The notes beneath the pieces are model-generated. The model had not been told where the DNA came from. It saw only the letters and a program-made list of their open reading frames with translations, and did not search any database. Made by a program: the position numbers and the translations under genes. A stretch of DNA of 64,000 nt from Bursaphelenchus xylophilus (taxonomy: Eukaryota > Nematoda > Chromadorea > Rhabditida > Aphelenchoididae): NCBI GenBank assembly GCA_904066235.2, contig CAJFCV020000002.1, forward strand, positions 310,001 to 374,000, given 5' to 3'. This document shows, piece after piece, positions 22,453-34,849 of this stretch; the first letter of the stretch is position 1, and each line of letters begins with the position of its first letter.

Positions 22453-22899
22453 TTAGTTTGAAAAAACAGAGAGAAAAGGCTGATTATGAAGCCTGAAAAA
22501 AACAAAACCAAAAATTTTAAGATTTTTAAATCTCGCTTTGCAGAAACGACCGAGATTTTTGGGTCAACAGTTTACAAAATTCTACATAACAAAAAATGAA
22601 AGAATGTTTACAAGGTGATTATAATGGTCTCAGAAGTCAGAGAAAAGAAACTTTTTCGATAGAAAATTCAAAAAGATGAGAAAAGAAAAGATAATTCCGT
22701 TTTTCCATTCTAAAAATTACTGTATATCTCTACAACTTTGCAAAACGCAAGCTTAAACTATAGGAAATTAATTAATGATCTATTATATTTAAGGCTAGCA
22801 AACAAGCCTGAGCAGGAGTCCTTACCATAAATGTTTGCAAGATTCGATAAAAAATCGGTTAAAATCCTCATGAAATTTCTATCTAAATGAAGCGACTCA

Positions 22900-23112
22900 C
22901 AAGGGAAGTACCCCAAGTGCGAAATAGGGATGCAACTTTTCGTGCGGAAATTCTACAAAAAGTCTAAAATTTTCGTCGGCTTTCGACCTAAAAATATCGA
23001 TGTTTTCCGCAAAGCGCGAGCTAGGATTCTCGCATATATTTTAGAACAAATTATTCTAAATTTGTGACAAATTTCATCAACATCTGAGCGTCGCCTTGGG
23101 GTACTTCTCCTG
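22900..23112 (+). mobile_element. MITE family A, internally deleted copy A4
   Basis: Only 213 bp. The left end CAAGGGAAGTACCCC jumps after about 25 bp into the right half of the family. It is flanked by a 16-bp direct repeat TAAATGAAGCGACTCA / TAAATAAAGCGACTCA (22884-22899 and 23113-23128), far longer than the 3-bp duplication of other copies. Confidence 0.8.
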
Positions 23113-23129
23113 TAAATAAAGCGACTCAT

Positions 23130-23848
23130 GTCTAACGTATTACTTTTTTCCATTGAGCCAGCTTTTCTCAGAGATAAAGCAAGAAAAAGACCTTGTGATC
23201 AAGTACAACAACTTCTATATGACAACGTTCTTCCAGAGATCATAAACAATCCCTCAGCCGTCAACGGCATTGACACGCGGACCCTTTGAAGCCGCAACGT
23301 CAACACGCAGAGCATATGGATGGCCGCAGGTAATTAATGCCGCGGGGCTTGATTGCGTGACAACCGGCCGCGCCCTCCAGGGAAATACGGGCCTCCTTCT
23401 CCAATTTGCCCATGCCTGAACACCCCACCGCGGAAATAAATAAACAGAATAAGAGGTCTGGCCCCGGCGGCGGAGGTCGAGCCCCTATCCGATTTCCTCG
23501 CTCGCATATTACCTGCTTGTTCTAGAAGGGGTTTCGGTTTCAATCAGTGCCCTCCGGGGGCACACAAAATACGATGGGTTCGAGGTTGGGGCTCTAAGAG
23601 CTTGAAGCGAGGGGAGGATGAGTGGGCAAAAAGCCTTGAAGATAATAGAAGTGTATATCAAAAGAGTCGAGTATACGGCAATGAAGATGACTTTAAAGGG
23701 AAAGACGAGCTCTTGAAGCGGCATGAAAACATGAAAGGTGTTCATAAAAGACATAAAGATGATAATTACACGGTATGATTGCTAAGAAAAACAGAGGAAG
23801 TATTCAAATCAAGTTTGGCACAGATTTAAATCAGCGTTTTATTATCTA
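23130..23848. other. No gene recognised
   Basis: Mixed-composition sequence. The minus-strand frame 23509-23754 is open and partly hydrophobic but has no convincing splice partners. Confidence 0.35.
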
Positions 23849-24093
23849 CAGTGAGGGACCTGATCCAGTAGCAAAAAACGTACCATTTTGCATCCGGGAA
23901 GCATCAAAAATGTGGCAAAATGCTTCCCTCTCTAGTGAAAAAACTTCGTTTTGAAGGGGTCCCTCATAAAAAAAGCGGGCGCGCTTTTGAAATCGGAGTT
24001 TTTTCACTTGTAGAGGGAAGCATTTTGCCACGTTTTTAATACTACCCGGATGCAAAATGGTACGTTTTTTTGCCACTAGCTCAGGTACCATTG
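23849..24093. mobile_element. MITE family B copy B3
   Basis: Starts TACAGTGAGGGACCTGATCC and ends GGTACCATTGTA. The internal GC hairpin is shortened. Confidence 0.82.
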
Positions 24094-24094
24094 T

Positions 24095-25200
24095 ATGCAC
24101 AAGATTTATGGCTAGCACTTTGCAGAAATCATCGAGAATTTAAAGCTGTAAATAAGGCAAATAATCAGTCCTGTTGGCAACTGTTGGACTAAAAATTTAC
24201 AATGCAATCGGAATGCAGTATCACTATAAACTTGTCGTTTCTCGTTTTCAAACCACGCTAAATGTGTTTTGCGTGACTAAAAAGCGTACGCTTAACTTTT
24301 TGCGGGTTTAAAATAAGCCTATTCTGACTGTAAATCTGAAGTGATTCGGGTTGAACACCTTGAAAAAAGTCAAGTATATTATCAAGTTCGATATAGACTT
24401 TAGTCCTGAAACAAGTTTCTTTCCAATTTCCAAGCCATAAAAATGTAAAAAAAGCAAAAATTATTATATAAACTATTATTTACACTCATAAAATCGCTTC
24501 CTGACAAGTATTAATAATACCGCTAGACCGAATTTTTCATGTCATCAGTCCGTAATTCGAAATAATTAGCAAGAAAATTAGCCTATGCAGCCCTCTCATA
24601 TACGTCTGCAGCCCTCGAAAACCGGATAAAAAGAGCAAATTCTGGAGGGAAATTCAAATACGTGCAAAGACAAAAAGGGCGCAATTAACAATTTGGTCAT
24701 GGAGAATACAAAAAAATCACGAAATGATATCATAATTGGCTGGAAACACTTGCAAAACTCGAGGCTATACGCATTTTCATGTGATTATGAACTTAATTGC
24801 CCGAGAAAATGTATACAATTGTGAATAATTTATGGTGAGAACGGGGAAAACTTGGGATTGAAGAGGTTGAATGAGACGGATCGCAAGGAAATGTTATAGC
24901 AAAAAAAGTTTAAAAAATCTCCTAAAAGGCTCGGAACGTGACTTATTTAGTGTCTGGGAAATTTCCGAGTAAGTAAAATACGTGATAAGTTAGGTGTCAG
25001 CTTTAGAGGAAAGTCTTTTTTGACGAGGCAAAACTTCTTTAAATTTTTGCCATTTTCTGCAAAAAAATCGCATATCAGCTGCTGAAAATTTTAGTTGACA
25101 CTTTACAGAGCAGTATGTGTAAATGGTTGTTGCTGCAGAAGGAGTATGTAAAAAGCGGAGAGCGGTAAAAGAGAAAAACGTTTTTTGGCCAGCTTTCTGG
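24095..25200. other. No gene recognised; old family A remnants
   Basis: Remnants of family A (order TTTGCAGAA...GAG...AAAGCGTACGCTTAACTTTT) at 24115-24320 and 25010-25200. The remainder is AT-rich with no exon I can support. Confidence 0.4.
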
Positions 25201-25204
25201 CTCA

Positions 25205-25654
25205 CAAGCTAAGTACCCCAAGTTCGACGCTCAGATTTCCTTTAAATTTTGCACACACTTTGGTCATAAACTGAGTATCAATTCCTGAGAGTTTTATCTC
25301 GCGATTTGCAAGCGCCGCCGAGATATTGAACGATTTTTGTCGCAGAGAGAGCACACTAAGCGTGGAGAGCGGTCAGAGAAAAAACACGCTTTTTGGCCAT
25401 AACTTTGGCCGTTTCGTGCGGAAAAAATTGATTTTTTGTAGAAACATTTGACTTTAAGGTAGAAATAGGTGTAAAACTTATCGTGCCGAAATTTGGCAAA
25501 AAATCTCAAATTTTCACCGACTTTTGATCTAAAAATCTCGGTTGTTTCTGCAAAGCGCGAGACAGTATTCTCGCATATATCTTAGAAAAAATTATTCTAA
25601 ATTTGTGCCAAGTTTCATCAAAATCTGAGCGTCGCGCTTGGGGTACTTCTACAG
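25205..25654 (+). mobile_element. MITE family A copy A5
   Basis: Full-length copy with a damaged left end (CAAGCTAAGTACC) and right end GGTACTTCTACAG followed by TAA. Confidence 0.82.
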
Positions 25655-26464
25655 TAAGAAAAAGTATTAACTTTTGTATTAATAGAATTGTTAGCATCAG
25701 AAATAGAGCTCAAACTTTTTCATGCAAAAATTCTCAAAAAAAAATTGTTGATTTTTCCATTTTTCGGTATAGAAATCTCGATGGCGTAGGCAATTCCCAA
25801 ACTAAAAATCCCGCGTATGCCTTGACAAATGTCAATCAAAATTTTTCCCAAATTTCCAAATTTCAGTAAAATATAGCATCACTTTACGACTATCTTCCGA
25901 GTAAATACATATAAATACTTTGATACCTACATATTCCCCAAACAAACGGCTGAATTAAGCCTTCAAAATTAGCCAAAACCCGGCCCAAAAATAAATTCCC
26001 GGCCAGAAATGCTTCCTGACTCGATTAGCGGACGAAATAAAGATAAATTTTGAGGATTGAATACCCAACATAATTTATGAGATACATAATTAATCGTGAG
26101 AAATGCGAACATTACATTGTCTCGGAGAAATTCCTACGTCATCCGTGCAAACCGGTGGCTTAAGAAGCAAAGAAAAATACGTGTAAAGTGGTTTACAACG
26201 GGTTTTTGTTATTTTGGAAAAGAAAATTTTTGAAAAACAATTGAAAACTGAACGTTTTGGCCAATTTTTTTACTTTTTTTGAAATTTGGAAAGAAAACAA
26301 AACGAAAGTAGCGATCATACTTTAAGAAGCCGAAGATCGTGAGACGATCCTCGGGGCAAATAAAAACAAATAAAAATCATAACAGAGGACATTTGAGAGC
26401 GACTTTTTCACATAAAATTGTGGCCCTAAATCACTTTAAAGCAGTGGGGAATTACTTTTGAATG

Positions 26465-26755
26465 AAAGCTTGACATTTTAAAATATTTTTTTTTTTTTTG
26501 AAAATTTAAAAATCTCGAAATCAAAATTTTTTCTTTGGCAAATTTTTTTAAAAAAAAATTGAAAAATTAAATTTTTTTAAAAAATTGAAAAATAAAATTT
26601 TTTAAACAATTTAAAAAATTAAATTTTTTAAAAAAATTGAAAAATTAAAATTTTTTAAAAAATTAAAAAAAATAAAAAATTAAATTTTTTTTAAAAAATT
26701 GAAAAATTAAATTTTTAAAAAAAATTCAAAAATTAAATTTTTTAAAATGTTGTCA
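26465..26755. repeat. AT-only low-complexity tract
   Basis: Irregular runs of TTTTTTAAAAAATTGAAAAA with almost no G or C over about 290 bp. It lies just beyond the donor site of the exon at 26823-27054. Confidence 0.85.
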
Positions 26756-26822
26756 AGGTCAAAAAAAGTTTCCAAAAATTTCTCCCATATCTCCTAAACA
26801 CATTCAACAAAAAATTTCTCAC

Positions 26823-27054
26823 CGCCATGAAGTCGACGACGTCTCGGAGCACACCGAAAACAACGACGGTACTGCTGAAGGAGCGGGCCAGGGAGCGGAG
26901 CCGGAACTGCACACTCTGCAACGACTGCTGGGCGCGACTTGGCGGCGTTGTGTGGTCCGGCAACTCTGCTGGAACATTGGTGGGGATCCAATCGGCGATC
27001 AGGTCCTCGTTCACCGACACCACGTGGTCGGCAATCCGAAGAACACCGTTGGTT
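26823..27054 (-). CDS. Orphan coding exon, family unknown
   Basis: An acceptor CTTTTCCAG precedes 27054 and a donor GCG|GTGAGA follows 26823. The frame between (77 codons plus one base) is open and protein-like, with GVLRIADHVVSVNEDLIADW, the first part resembling the GDxIxxVN turn of PDZ domains, then a Q/S/R-rich helix-like stretch. The exon ends in phase 0, which fits an acceptor at 21085-21087 that opens in frame into the first MPDZ-like exon. It may therefore be an upstream exon of that gene. This is inference: the PDZ resemblance is short. Confidence 0.45.
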
Positions 27055-27587
27055 CTGGAAAAGGAGGGTGAAAATGGAGGAAAAGTTAAAAAATGTCATC
27101 GAAAACCGGAAATTCATGCAAAAATTCAATCAAAAGTTTGATAGATAACATAGTAATACACAAACCATCTTTTTATTAAGAAATATTTGCAATTTTTTAT
27201 TGAAAATTCAAAAAATCTCAAAATTTCAAAGTCCGCAAAAAGTCGCAAAATACCATCGAACCATGTCATAATGACTTCAGAGAGCATTACAATGAAAAAA
27301 TATATCACGTTTTAGTTCGAAAATTTGGATAAACTCGCTTTTTCTTCAAAAAGCCGCAGAATTTCGTAAAAATCCGTCTTTTGTGTCCAAATTCCGGCAT
27401 GCGGTGGAAATGAAAACAACAAAGTAAACGCAAATAGACTCCGAACACGCTACCCGCCGAGATTAACGTAATTCCGCAAGAAAATCCGTGTAAAATTCCA
27501 TCGAAAATTGTAGAAATTATCAAAAAGACCCAAAGTCTCGGCGGCAAAATAAATCGAAAGGGAAATTGAAAAGGAAAGGGCTGAGTG

Positions 27588-27660
27588 TGAATAGCGCAGT
27601 GGTTATGCGTCTGCTCTAGAATCGAAAAGGCGTGAGTTCAGTTCCCGCTTTGTCGGGGTT
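27588..27660 (+). pseudogene. tRNA-like sequence
   Basis: A-box TAGCGCAGTGG matches well and B-box AGTTCAGTTCC partly. The acceptor halves do not pair and the T stem has a mismatch, so it is probably a tRNA-derived relic. Confidence 0.4.
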
Positions 27661-27699
27661 TTGCGTGAATGAAGAGAAAACGTTAGGGACATCTGAATA

Positions 27700-30035
27700 T
27701 GGTGATGTTTAACGATTGATAGTAGTTCTGACATGCATTTTACAATTTTTTAAGGTGTGGCATTTGCTGAGGAGGGAATTTAGCGCAGGCCAAAAAAAAT
27801 AAAGCAAAAAATACCTGTTTCTACTTGGTTGGCGGAGCTTTTTCGATAAAAAAGTGAAGTTTTGTTGACAAAAATTAATTTTTAGTTGAATCAAGACAAA
27901 AATTTTCCTTGAGGAGGAGAATTTTTTATGGAATTATGATACTCAACAGATTCTAGTCTTCTCAAATCCAAGAAAACCATTTTTCGTCAACTTCCAAGCA
28001 AGAAATTTTGATGATTTTTGCAATTTTTTAAAAAATCTGAAAAAATTCTAGACCCAATCTTCGCCCAGATTTAACAATATCAACGATCAAAAAATCCCAA
28101 TCAAAATTTGAAAATGAAAAAATCTATCAACTACGTTCCGGCTACTCCCATTTTAACATTACTTGTAGAGCCCGGCCCTTTTTTCCCTCATTTGCCATCG
28201 TTAAACCTCCATAATTCGGTTTTTTTATCGGTTTTAACCCTTTTCCCTCCGCCGATGCATTTTTGCCCTCTTCTCATTAAGCCCGGAGGGCGCTTCGTAT
28301 GTCATCAAATGCACGGTGCAAACGAATTCCGCTTTTTTTTATTGGAACACATAAACCGAGTGCTCATAAAGACGAAGAAGAGCCCCCCTTTTTGGGGGGC
28401 CTTAAACCAATGTCCGGAGGGCTTAATCCTCTTCCCTTTTTTGAAGAATATTCGGAAAAAAGACTGGAGGAAAAATTGGATTTTTGAAGACGGAAACGGA
28501 GATGAGCGGCAAAGAAATTAGAAAAATGCGACAAAATTTGTAGTTTTTTTGAGGAAATAAAAGAAAAAATGAAAAAAAAATCGGTGAAAAAATAAATAAA
28601 AATTGGTCGATAAGCAATTTTTCACAGGATATTTTCATCAATAGAGCTTTATTTGGCCTGAAAAGTAAAAAAATAGTTTTTTGCCCTAAACATAAAGTCG
28701 CATTTCGAAACATTTCCTCAATTTAAAAAAAAAGTATAACTCAAGATACGATGGACCGATCTTTTCCAAATTTTGCATACGGCTTCTGTATAGACTCTAC
28801 ATCACTGGGAGAAAAAATTATAAATATTGGGCATAGCAAAACATTTTTTTACACTGAAATTTGCAAGTATGTAAAAGTTCCGAAATTCCGCCGAGTTTCT
28901 GACTAAAACCCAGGATAACTTCTTCAAAACGGATGTTAAAAACCTCGCATATGTCTTGCAAAATTCTACACTGAATTTATGCAAAGTCCCATCAAAATCC
29001 GAACACGTTTTTCGGGAGAAAAATGGGAATTTCAACGTTTTCTTTGCAAGACTTCCGCAGAAATGCACAAAAAAAACGTTTCATTTTTTGACGTAACTAT
29101 CCGCATAATAAGCCCGACAACTAATGCCAGGCTGTCTAAAACAACCGGGTAATCAAAAGGAAGGCACAAAACCCCTCAACTTTTAATGTGCATTCCATTA
29201 ATCCGGCCCCGTTTCGCGGCCCTCAATACAGGGATTAGGTATCCGCGGCAAGAGAAAATAATAACTCGCCGGATATCGAATACTGCCTCAGGTAAAAAGC
29301 GGCGGCGCCGAGTGTGTTTTTTGGCCGCCAAAAATTTTGAGTGATTGGAAAGAGCGGCCGAAAAAAGAGGGGTTTGAAACAGGCCAAAAAAATTCCAAAA
29401 AAAAAATTGTTTTTTCGGCCGAAATTTCTTTTTTCTCGCGACGGGTCACTCTTCGACGTACTAATAAGACGCCGAAGGGGAGCGAGTTCATTTCCGTTCC
29501 GAAAAAGTCTAAAATTATATAAAGAAGGGGGGAAAAAGTTTTGGGCCGCGTAACGAGCCTTCCGCCGTCCAAAGAACTGGTTCGCCGCTAATCCGCATGC
29601 CGAACAGCACATACGTACGTAAATATGCAGATTATGGATGAGTGTGGGGAAAGAGAAGGGGCAAATTTTTGCGATTTTTGATGACAAATGGGATTTTTCT
29701 GACATTACTCATGACGAGAAACTGGGAGTTTTGATGCAAGGCCTAGAGTTTACGCTAAAAAAAATTTTGATGACGCTAGGTGCAAATTCAAAAAAAATAA
29801 AGGCCAGACGTCATTTTTGATCGCCTTTTTGCATTAGAGAAATTGACACAACACTCAGAAATTCCCCCTTTTTTCATTCAAGTTATAGTATTTATGCTGC
29901 ACGAATTACGTAGTAGTAAATAGCGGCCAAAAATAGACGTGTTTCTTTGCATAATCGCTTATGGAAAGTGTTTTTGAACCATCTGAGGGAAACAATTTTT
30001 GGCCTGAGAAGTGTTTCGGGGAAAAAAATATTTGT
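27700..30035. other. No gene recognised
   Basis: AT-rich intergenic sequence. Open frames at 28108-28521 and 29235-29705 lack splice support and motifs. A weak family A remnant is visible near 28800-29060. Confidence 0.35.
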
Positions 30036-30039
30036 TTCT

Positions 30040-30765
30040 CCGTATTTTTATTATTTTTTTGCATTTTGGACACTTGAAACAGAATGCCAAAAATTGGCGG
30101 AATTTGAATTTTAAAAATTTTTCGTAAAAAATTAAGTCCTAAAACAAGGTCGAAAAACATGGGGACACTCAAAAAGGTCGCTTAGTGTACGTAAAAACCC
30201 GTATTTTTACCATTTTACACATTTTTCGGCATTTTGGGCACTTGAAACAGAATGCCAAAAATTGGCGGAATTTGAATTTTAAAAATTTTTCGTAAAAAAT
30301 TAAGTCCTAAAACAAGGTCGAAAAACATGGGGACACTCAAAAAGGTCGCTTAGTGTACGTAAAAACCCGTATTTTTACCATTTTACACATTTTTCGGCAT
30401 TTTGGGCACTTGAAACAGAATGCCAAAAATTGGCGGAATTTGAATTTTAAAAATTTTTCGTATAAAATTAAGCCCTAAACAAGGTCGAAAAACATGGGGA
30501 CACTCAAAAAGGTCGCTTAGTGTACGTAAAAACCCGTATTTTTACCATTTTACACATTTTTCGGCATTTTGGGCACTTGAAACAGAATGCCAAAAATTGG
30601 CGGAATTTGAATTTTAAAAATTTTTCGTATAAAATTAAGCCCTAAACAAGGTCGAAAAACATACGGACACTCAAAAAGGTCCCTTAGTGTATGCAAAAAC
30701 CCATATTTTTACCATTTTACACATTTTTCCGCATTTTGGGCAGAATGCCAAAAATTGGTGGAAAT
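30040..30765. repeat. 168-bp tandem satellite, about four copies
   Basis: The marker CACTTGAAACAGAATGCC begins at 30071, 30239, 30407 and 30574, giving a period of 167-168 bp. A decayed fifth unit begins near 30737. Units 1 and 2 are almost identical, and units 3 and 4 share small changes (TATAAAATTAAGCCC), so the array grew by at least two rounds of duplication. It has no open frame. Confidence 0.93.
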
Positions 30766-30769
30766 TTCA

Positions 30770-32050
30770 AATTATTTTGCTGTTTTTGATCGGCTAAATG
30801 CCCTGATTAAAAGGAAATAGTACTAAGCTACTACCAATGCAGGAAAAAACAATAATAGAAATTTGATTTCCTGCTCAAATTACATTATTTTTGACATCAA
30901 AATCTTATTTTTGATATTTGAAAAAGTGTCCCTAAAAAAAGCTCAAAGAACCAGATTTCCCGCCAGTTCCTCATTTTCCACAAATTACCTTCTAAGAATA
31001 CGAAGTGAAGGATCTTCCAATGTTATGAAATTACCCTATTCCATTAAAAATTCGAGGGAAAACAGCGGATCCCTCGTGGAATATTCGATGAGAAGGGTGG
31101 TGAACAAACGTTGTAAATAAATAAAGGCCGGCGCTAAATAAGGTTGTAAAGAATAAAATAAAACATTTCAAGTTGAAGAGGTGCCATTTGAATGGCGTAA
31201 ATGTGGGGGCTTTTGAAAGGAATCCCAAATTTGGGGATGTAAAAACGATGATTTTGAAGGAAAAGTTTGAATTTTTAAACTTTTTGGGCGATGATTCCTA
31301 TATAAATGGTAGTTTTTTGTAAAATAGAGCATAGGGGAAATAAAAACTCTAAAATTTTTTAAAAAATTATTTTTCGGTTAAAAATTTTCACCCAAAAAAT
31401 CTCTTCAAGCCTGCTATTTTGAAGTCGAAAAAAGCAAAAAAAAACTAAAATTTGGCCAAATAAAAAAGTCTCGAATATTTCTGCAAGATCATGATATAAA
31501 TTTGCAACTTTTTCCTCCAACAAATGTCTGCAAATTACAGTGAAAAAAGCCTTCCTTTTTTCCGGAAAAATCCGTTCAAAAAAGAACTTTGTGGCCAAAG
31601 TTTTGAAAGGAATTATAAATTAGAATGATGTAGAGGGAGTTTGCAATGAGTTTAGGGGTTCAGCAAGACATTTACTAGTACAATAAGCAGAAAAAAAATT
31701 TAATGGAAAAAAGATTTATGGGCAGAAAGACAAATTTTGATCATTTTTAGACGAAAAAATGCAAAAGTAATAAACTGGCAGTAAATATTGAAAGTCTAAA
31801 CGTTAATTTTTTAATAATATTGAAAGAAATTGCAAAAAATACCAATTTTTTGTCGACTTTCTGTAAAAAAATAAAAAAATTCCCTCAGGGCATTAGAAAA
31901 AGACAAAACGTTTCTTGCTACAAATTTGTTGCTCACTTTTTCTTCATTTCTCGGTTTATTTTTTCAAAAAATTCCGCAAAAATCCCGCAAACTTTTGCTT
32001 ATTTACCGAAACCCATTAATCATGCCCTAAGGGCAAAAAGTTTCTTTTGG
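30770..32050. other. No gene recognised
   Basis: AT-rich intergenic sequence with short unsupported frames only. Confidence 0.35.
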
Positions 32051-32059
32051 CGCCAAACC

Positions 32060-32480
32060 TATCCCTCCTAATCTTCACGCATGCCCAGTGGGGACCGCGG
32101 AAGGCCGGCTCGTCCCCCGAGGGCGGCGGGAAGAAAACATGCGCGACAGGAGAGAAAACAGAGAGAATTTCCCCGCCGAATCTCGCCGCTTTTACGGCCG
32201 CGAAAAGCGGCCCGAGAGTGCCAACAAGGGCCCGAGGGCATGTCAAGGCGCTTGGCGCGGCTTCCGGTCGCTTCAGGCGTACACCTTTTCTCTTATGGCC
32301 CATTATTGCGGCCCATCTTCCGCCGCCAAAAACCGGGCGTCTCCGCCGCGTTTCTTTCTCTCTTTTTTTTTGATTATTTTTTTTTTTTTTTTCTGAAGAC
32401 CCACTTGTCGCATTATTCATTGTTCTTAAGGCCCAAAACCCCCGGCCCTCCGACGCCAACCAAGTCCGCAAATAAATTGA
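32060..32480. other. GC-rich block, function unknown
   Basis: CpG-rich compared with the AT-rich surroundings. Several overlapping frames stay open simply because of composition, so none is called as a gene. It could be a fragment of an exon or a regulatory region. A poly-T run lies at about 32365-32393. Confidence 0.35.
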
Positions 32481-32995
32481 GTAAATTCGTTTACTCGGTA
32501 AAATTTCCCTTCGGTTTTGTTGGGCCCAAAAAAGAGTCGGAGAAGCGCGGAAAACAGGCTAAAACGGAAATGTGGAAATGTTGCCGGACAAATAAAGGTG
32601 TCCGTATTCTCAAGATAAACAGTGAAATAATATGAGAAGCTCAAAAAAAATGCTATGACAAATTAAAAATTTGATGATTTGGGGGGATTTTTTACTTTTT
32701 TTTAGTAATAAAACGGCTCATTTTATAAAAAAATCTTGGCCGAAGCGTAAATCAGTATATAGAAGATGGCGTGTACATCGTATTTACGAACTTTAACAAA
32801 GCTGTTCTTTATATAAAGCTTACTAATTCGAAAAAACAAGCATTTTTTCCTCAAATAATGTCAAAAAAAGTCTCCTCAAATCGGCCAAAAATTCGAAAAA
32901 TGCAATAACTTCCATCTAAGATCTTAACGCATTAAAAAATGATTGTTTGAAGTTTCAAAAACCCATTTAAACTACAAAAAAATCGATAGGAAATC

Positions 32996-34782
32996 TCACT
33001 TTTTCTTCAAATTCCTCGGCCCAACCACAGCAATTGCGGATCCGTCTTCCGAGGAATAAAGCTCCGGGAAATTCTGCGCCAAGTCCACGGCGCCGAACAA
33101 CAACTTCTGTCGAGCTCCCACCTTATCTCTCAGCAACGGCTCCACAATCTTTCGACACTTTTCGACGCGTCGCTGAAGCCGAGGACTCATCTTACTGTGG
33201 ATGCGGATCTGAAGAAGACAAATAAAATATGTACAGTGAGGGGCCTGATCCAGTGCCAAAAAATGTATCTTTTTGCATCCGGGAAGTATCAAAAATGTGG
33301 CAAACTGCCTCCCTCTCCAACTAAAAAAACCCCGTTTTGAAGGGCGCCGGAGTTTTTTCGCTGGGAGAGGGAGGTATTTCGCTGCATTTTTGAGACTTCC
33401 CGGATGCAAAATGGTACGCTTTTGGCCAATAGATCAGGTCAGCTACTGTATAGATCGTTACAATTGTATGGCTTTAATCTTGCTTACCTGATCAACCAGC
33501 TCCTGAACTAGCGGATCGTTCGATCTGATCATCCGCTCCAGCCGGGCCAAATCCATGTCCAAATTCACATTTCTGGTCCGCAGCTCGCGAAGGACTGTTC
33601 GGATTTGGTCCTCTTCTGGAATTCATAGAGAAATTTTCAAATTTATACCTTCTGATTTCGATGAACTTTGCATAAAGTTAGAACAAAGTTTAAATTTATA
33701 AAATCGAGATTCTGAGAGTCGCGTTTTGCAGAAAAACAACCAAGATTTTTATGTCGAAATTTGGAGAATATCCCTCAATTTTTACATTATTTGTCAGTGA
33801 GTTTTGGCATGGTATAATAATTTCCGTCTCGCTTTTCGTTTCCAATTTTAGGGCAACGCAGACGATAAAAACGAATATTATATTTCCAATCCAAAAGTGG
33901 CAAAGATGAGGCCATAACACCTATTTTCCTCAAACAACTTTCCGCATTTTTATAGTACATATTATGTTCTTGTGTACAGACGTCAATGAATATTTTAGGC
34001 CCGTGTAATCAAGAGCTAACAGTTTTACAAATTGATAATTTTTTTCATTTTTTTCTTGGCTCTTTTCGTTCAAAACTTTTTTATCAAATTTCAAGCCCAT
34101 TGATGTTTTAGGAAACAGTGGTAGAAGACCCGTATTTTACCCCTAAAAATTTTACTTATATTTTTTTATTTTCAAGGGCAAAAGAAAGCGTTTTTCTCTG
34201 ATTTTTACTTCTAATCTTCTACATTCTATCTGCAAAAATTGTTCAATATCTTGCTGAAAAATGTTTTTTGGTCAGCCGACTCTCCTCATTTTAAGGAGTC
34301 TTTCGAAAAAAAAATTCATTACATTGCATATTTTAGCAGCGTCTGCAAAGGTAGACTACTGTCTTCACTGGTTCATATGCAATGGACGTACAGTGGGGGA
34401 GCTGATCCAGTGGCAAAAAAGCGTACCATTTTGCATCCAGGCAGTATCAAAAAATGTGGCAAAATGCCTCCCTCTCGAAGTGAAAAAACTCAGGTTTCAA
34501 AAGCGCGCCCGCTCTTTTTGTGAGGAGAAAGGGCACGCCCTTCAAAACAAAGTTTTTTCACTTGGAGTGGGAAGCATTTTGCGCCATTTTTGATACTTCC
34601 CGGATGCAAAATGGTATGGTTTTGCCACTGGATCAGGTCCCCCACTTATACATGACCTTTCACAATTTCAAAGAGCTTTCCGACAACTCACCCAACGGCC
34701 TGACCGGCGAGTTGTGATCGGCCTGCGTCGGGGACGAAGAATAAATCTTCTTGATGGATCTTCGCATATTCTCTCCCCGCAT
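32996..34782 (-). CDS. Uncharacterised 143-aa charged helical protein
   Basis: Exons 34782-34692, 33615-33488 and 33208-32996. Phases 1 and 0 join without error and the stop TGA is at 32996-32998. The product starts MRGENMRRSIKKIY and has a basic N-terminus. A long charged region (about residues 31-110, with LRELRTRNVNLDMDLARLERM) looks alpha-helical or coiled-coil. The tail is GPRNLKKK. There is no signal peptide or membrane segment. A TTTTGCAG acceptor lies 26 nt upstream of the ATG and all three frames between carry stops, so it may be a trans-splice site or 5'UTR junction. Both introns contain a family B MITE. GTGAGA at the stop could alternatively act as a donor. Family not recognised. 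Confidence 0.7.
33234..33448. mobile_element. MITE family B copy B4
   Basis: Copy with the middle hairpin shortened, TA on both sides. It fills 215 of the 279 nt of the second intron of the 143-aa gene and ends 25 nt from the 3' splice site. Confidence 0.85.
33650..34360. other. Intronic old family A remnants
   Basis: Two weak family A relics (near 33650-33960 and 34060-34350) in the first intron of the 143-aa gene, recognised by the order of GCGTTTTGCAGAAAAACAACC and CTGCAAAAATTGTTCAATATC blocks. Confidence 0.5.
34391..34645. mobile_element. MITE family B copy B5
   Basis: Full-length copy, start TACAGTGGGGGAGCTG, end GGTCCCCCACTTATA. It is in the first intron of the 143-aa gene, 46 nt from the donor. 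Confidence 0.87.
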
Positions 34783-34849
34783 TATTCTCGAATCATCCTA
34801 AAGCCTGCAAAACGTCTATATAAACATCTTCAAAAAACATAAACCGGTC

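Noticed and set aside
26827..27141. Plus-strand 104-codon ORF
   Set aside because: The opposite strand has a proper acceptor and donor bounding its open frame, so the minus-strand exon is preferred.
30040..30765. CRISPR-like array
   Set aside because: Direct repeats are 168 bp with no spacers; this is a tandem satellite in a eukaryotic genome.
32047..32635. Plus-strand ORFs up to 184 codons in the GC-rich block
   Set aside because: Three overlapping frames are open together and one runs through a poly-T stretch (poly-Phe), which indicates composition and not coding.
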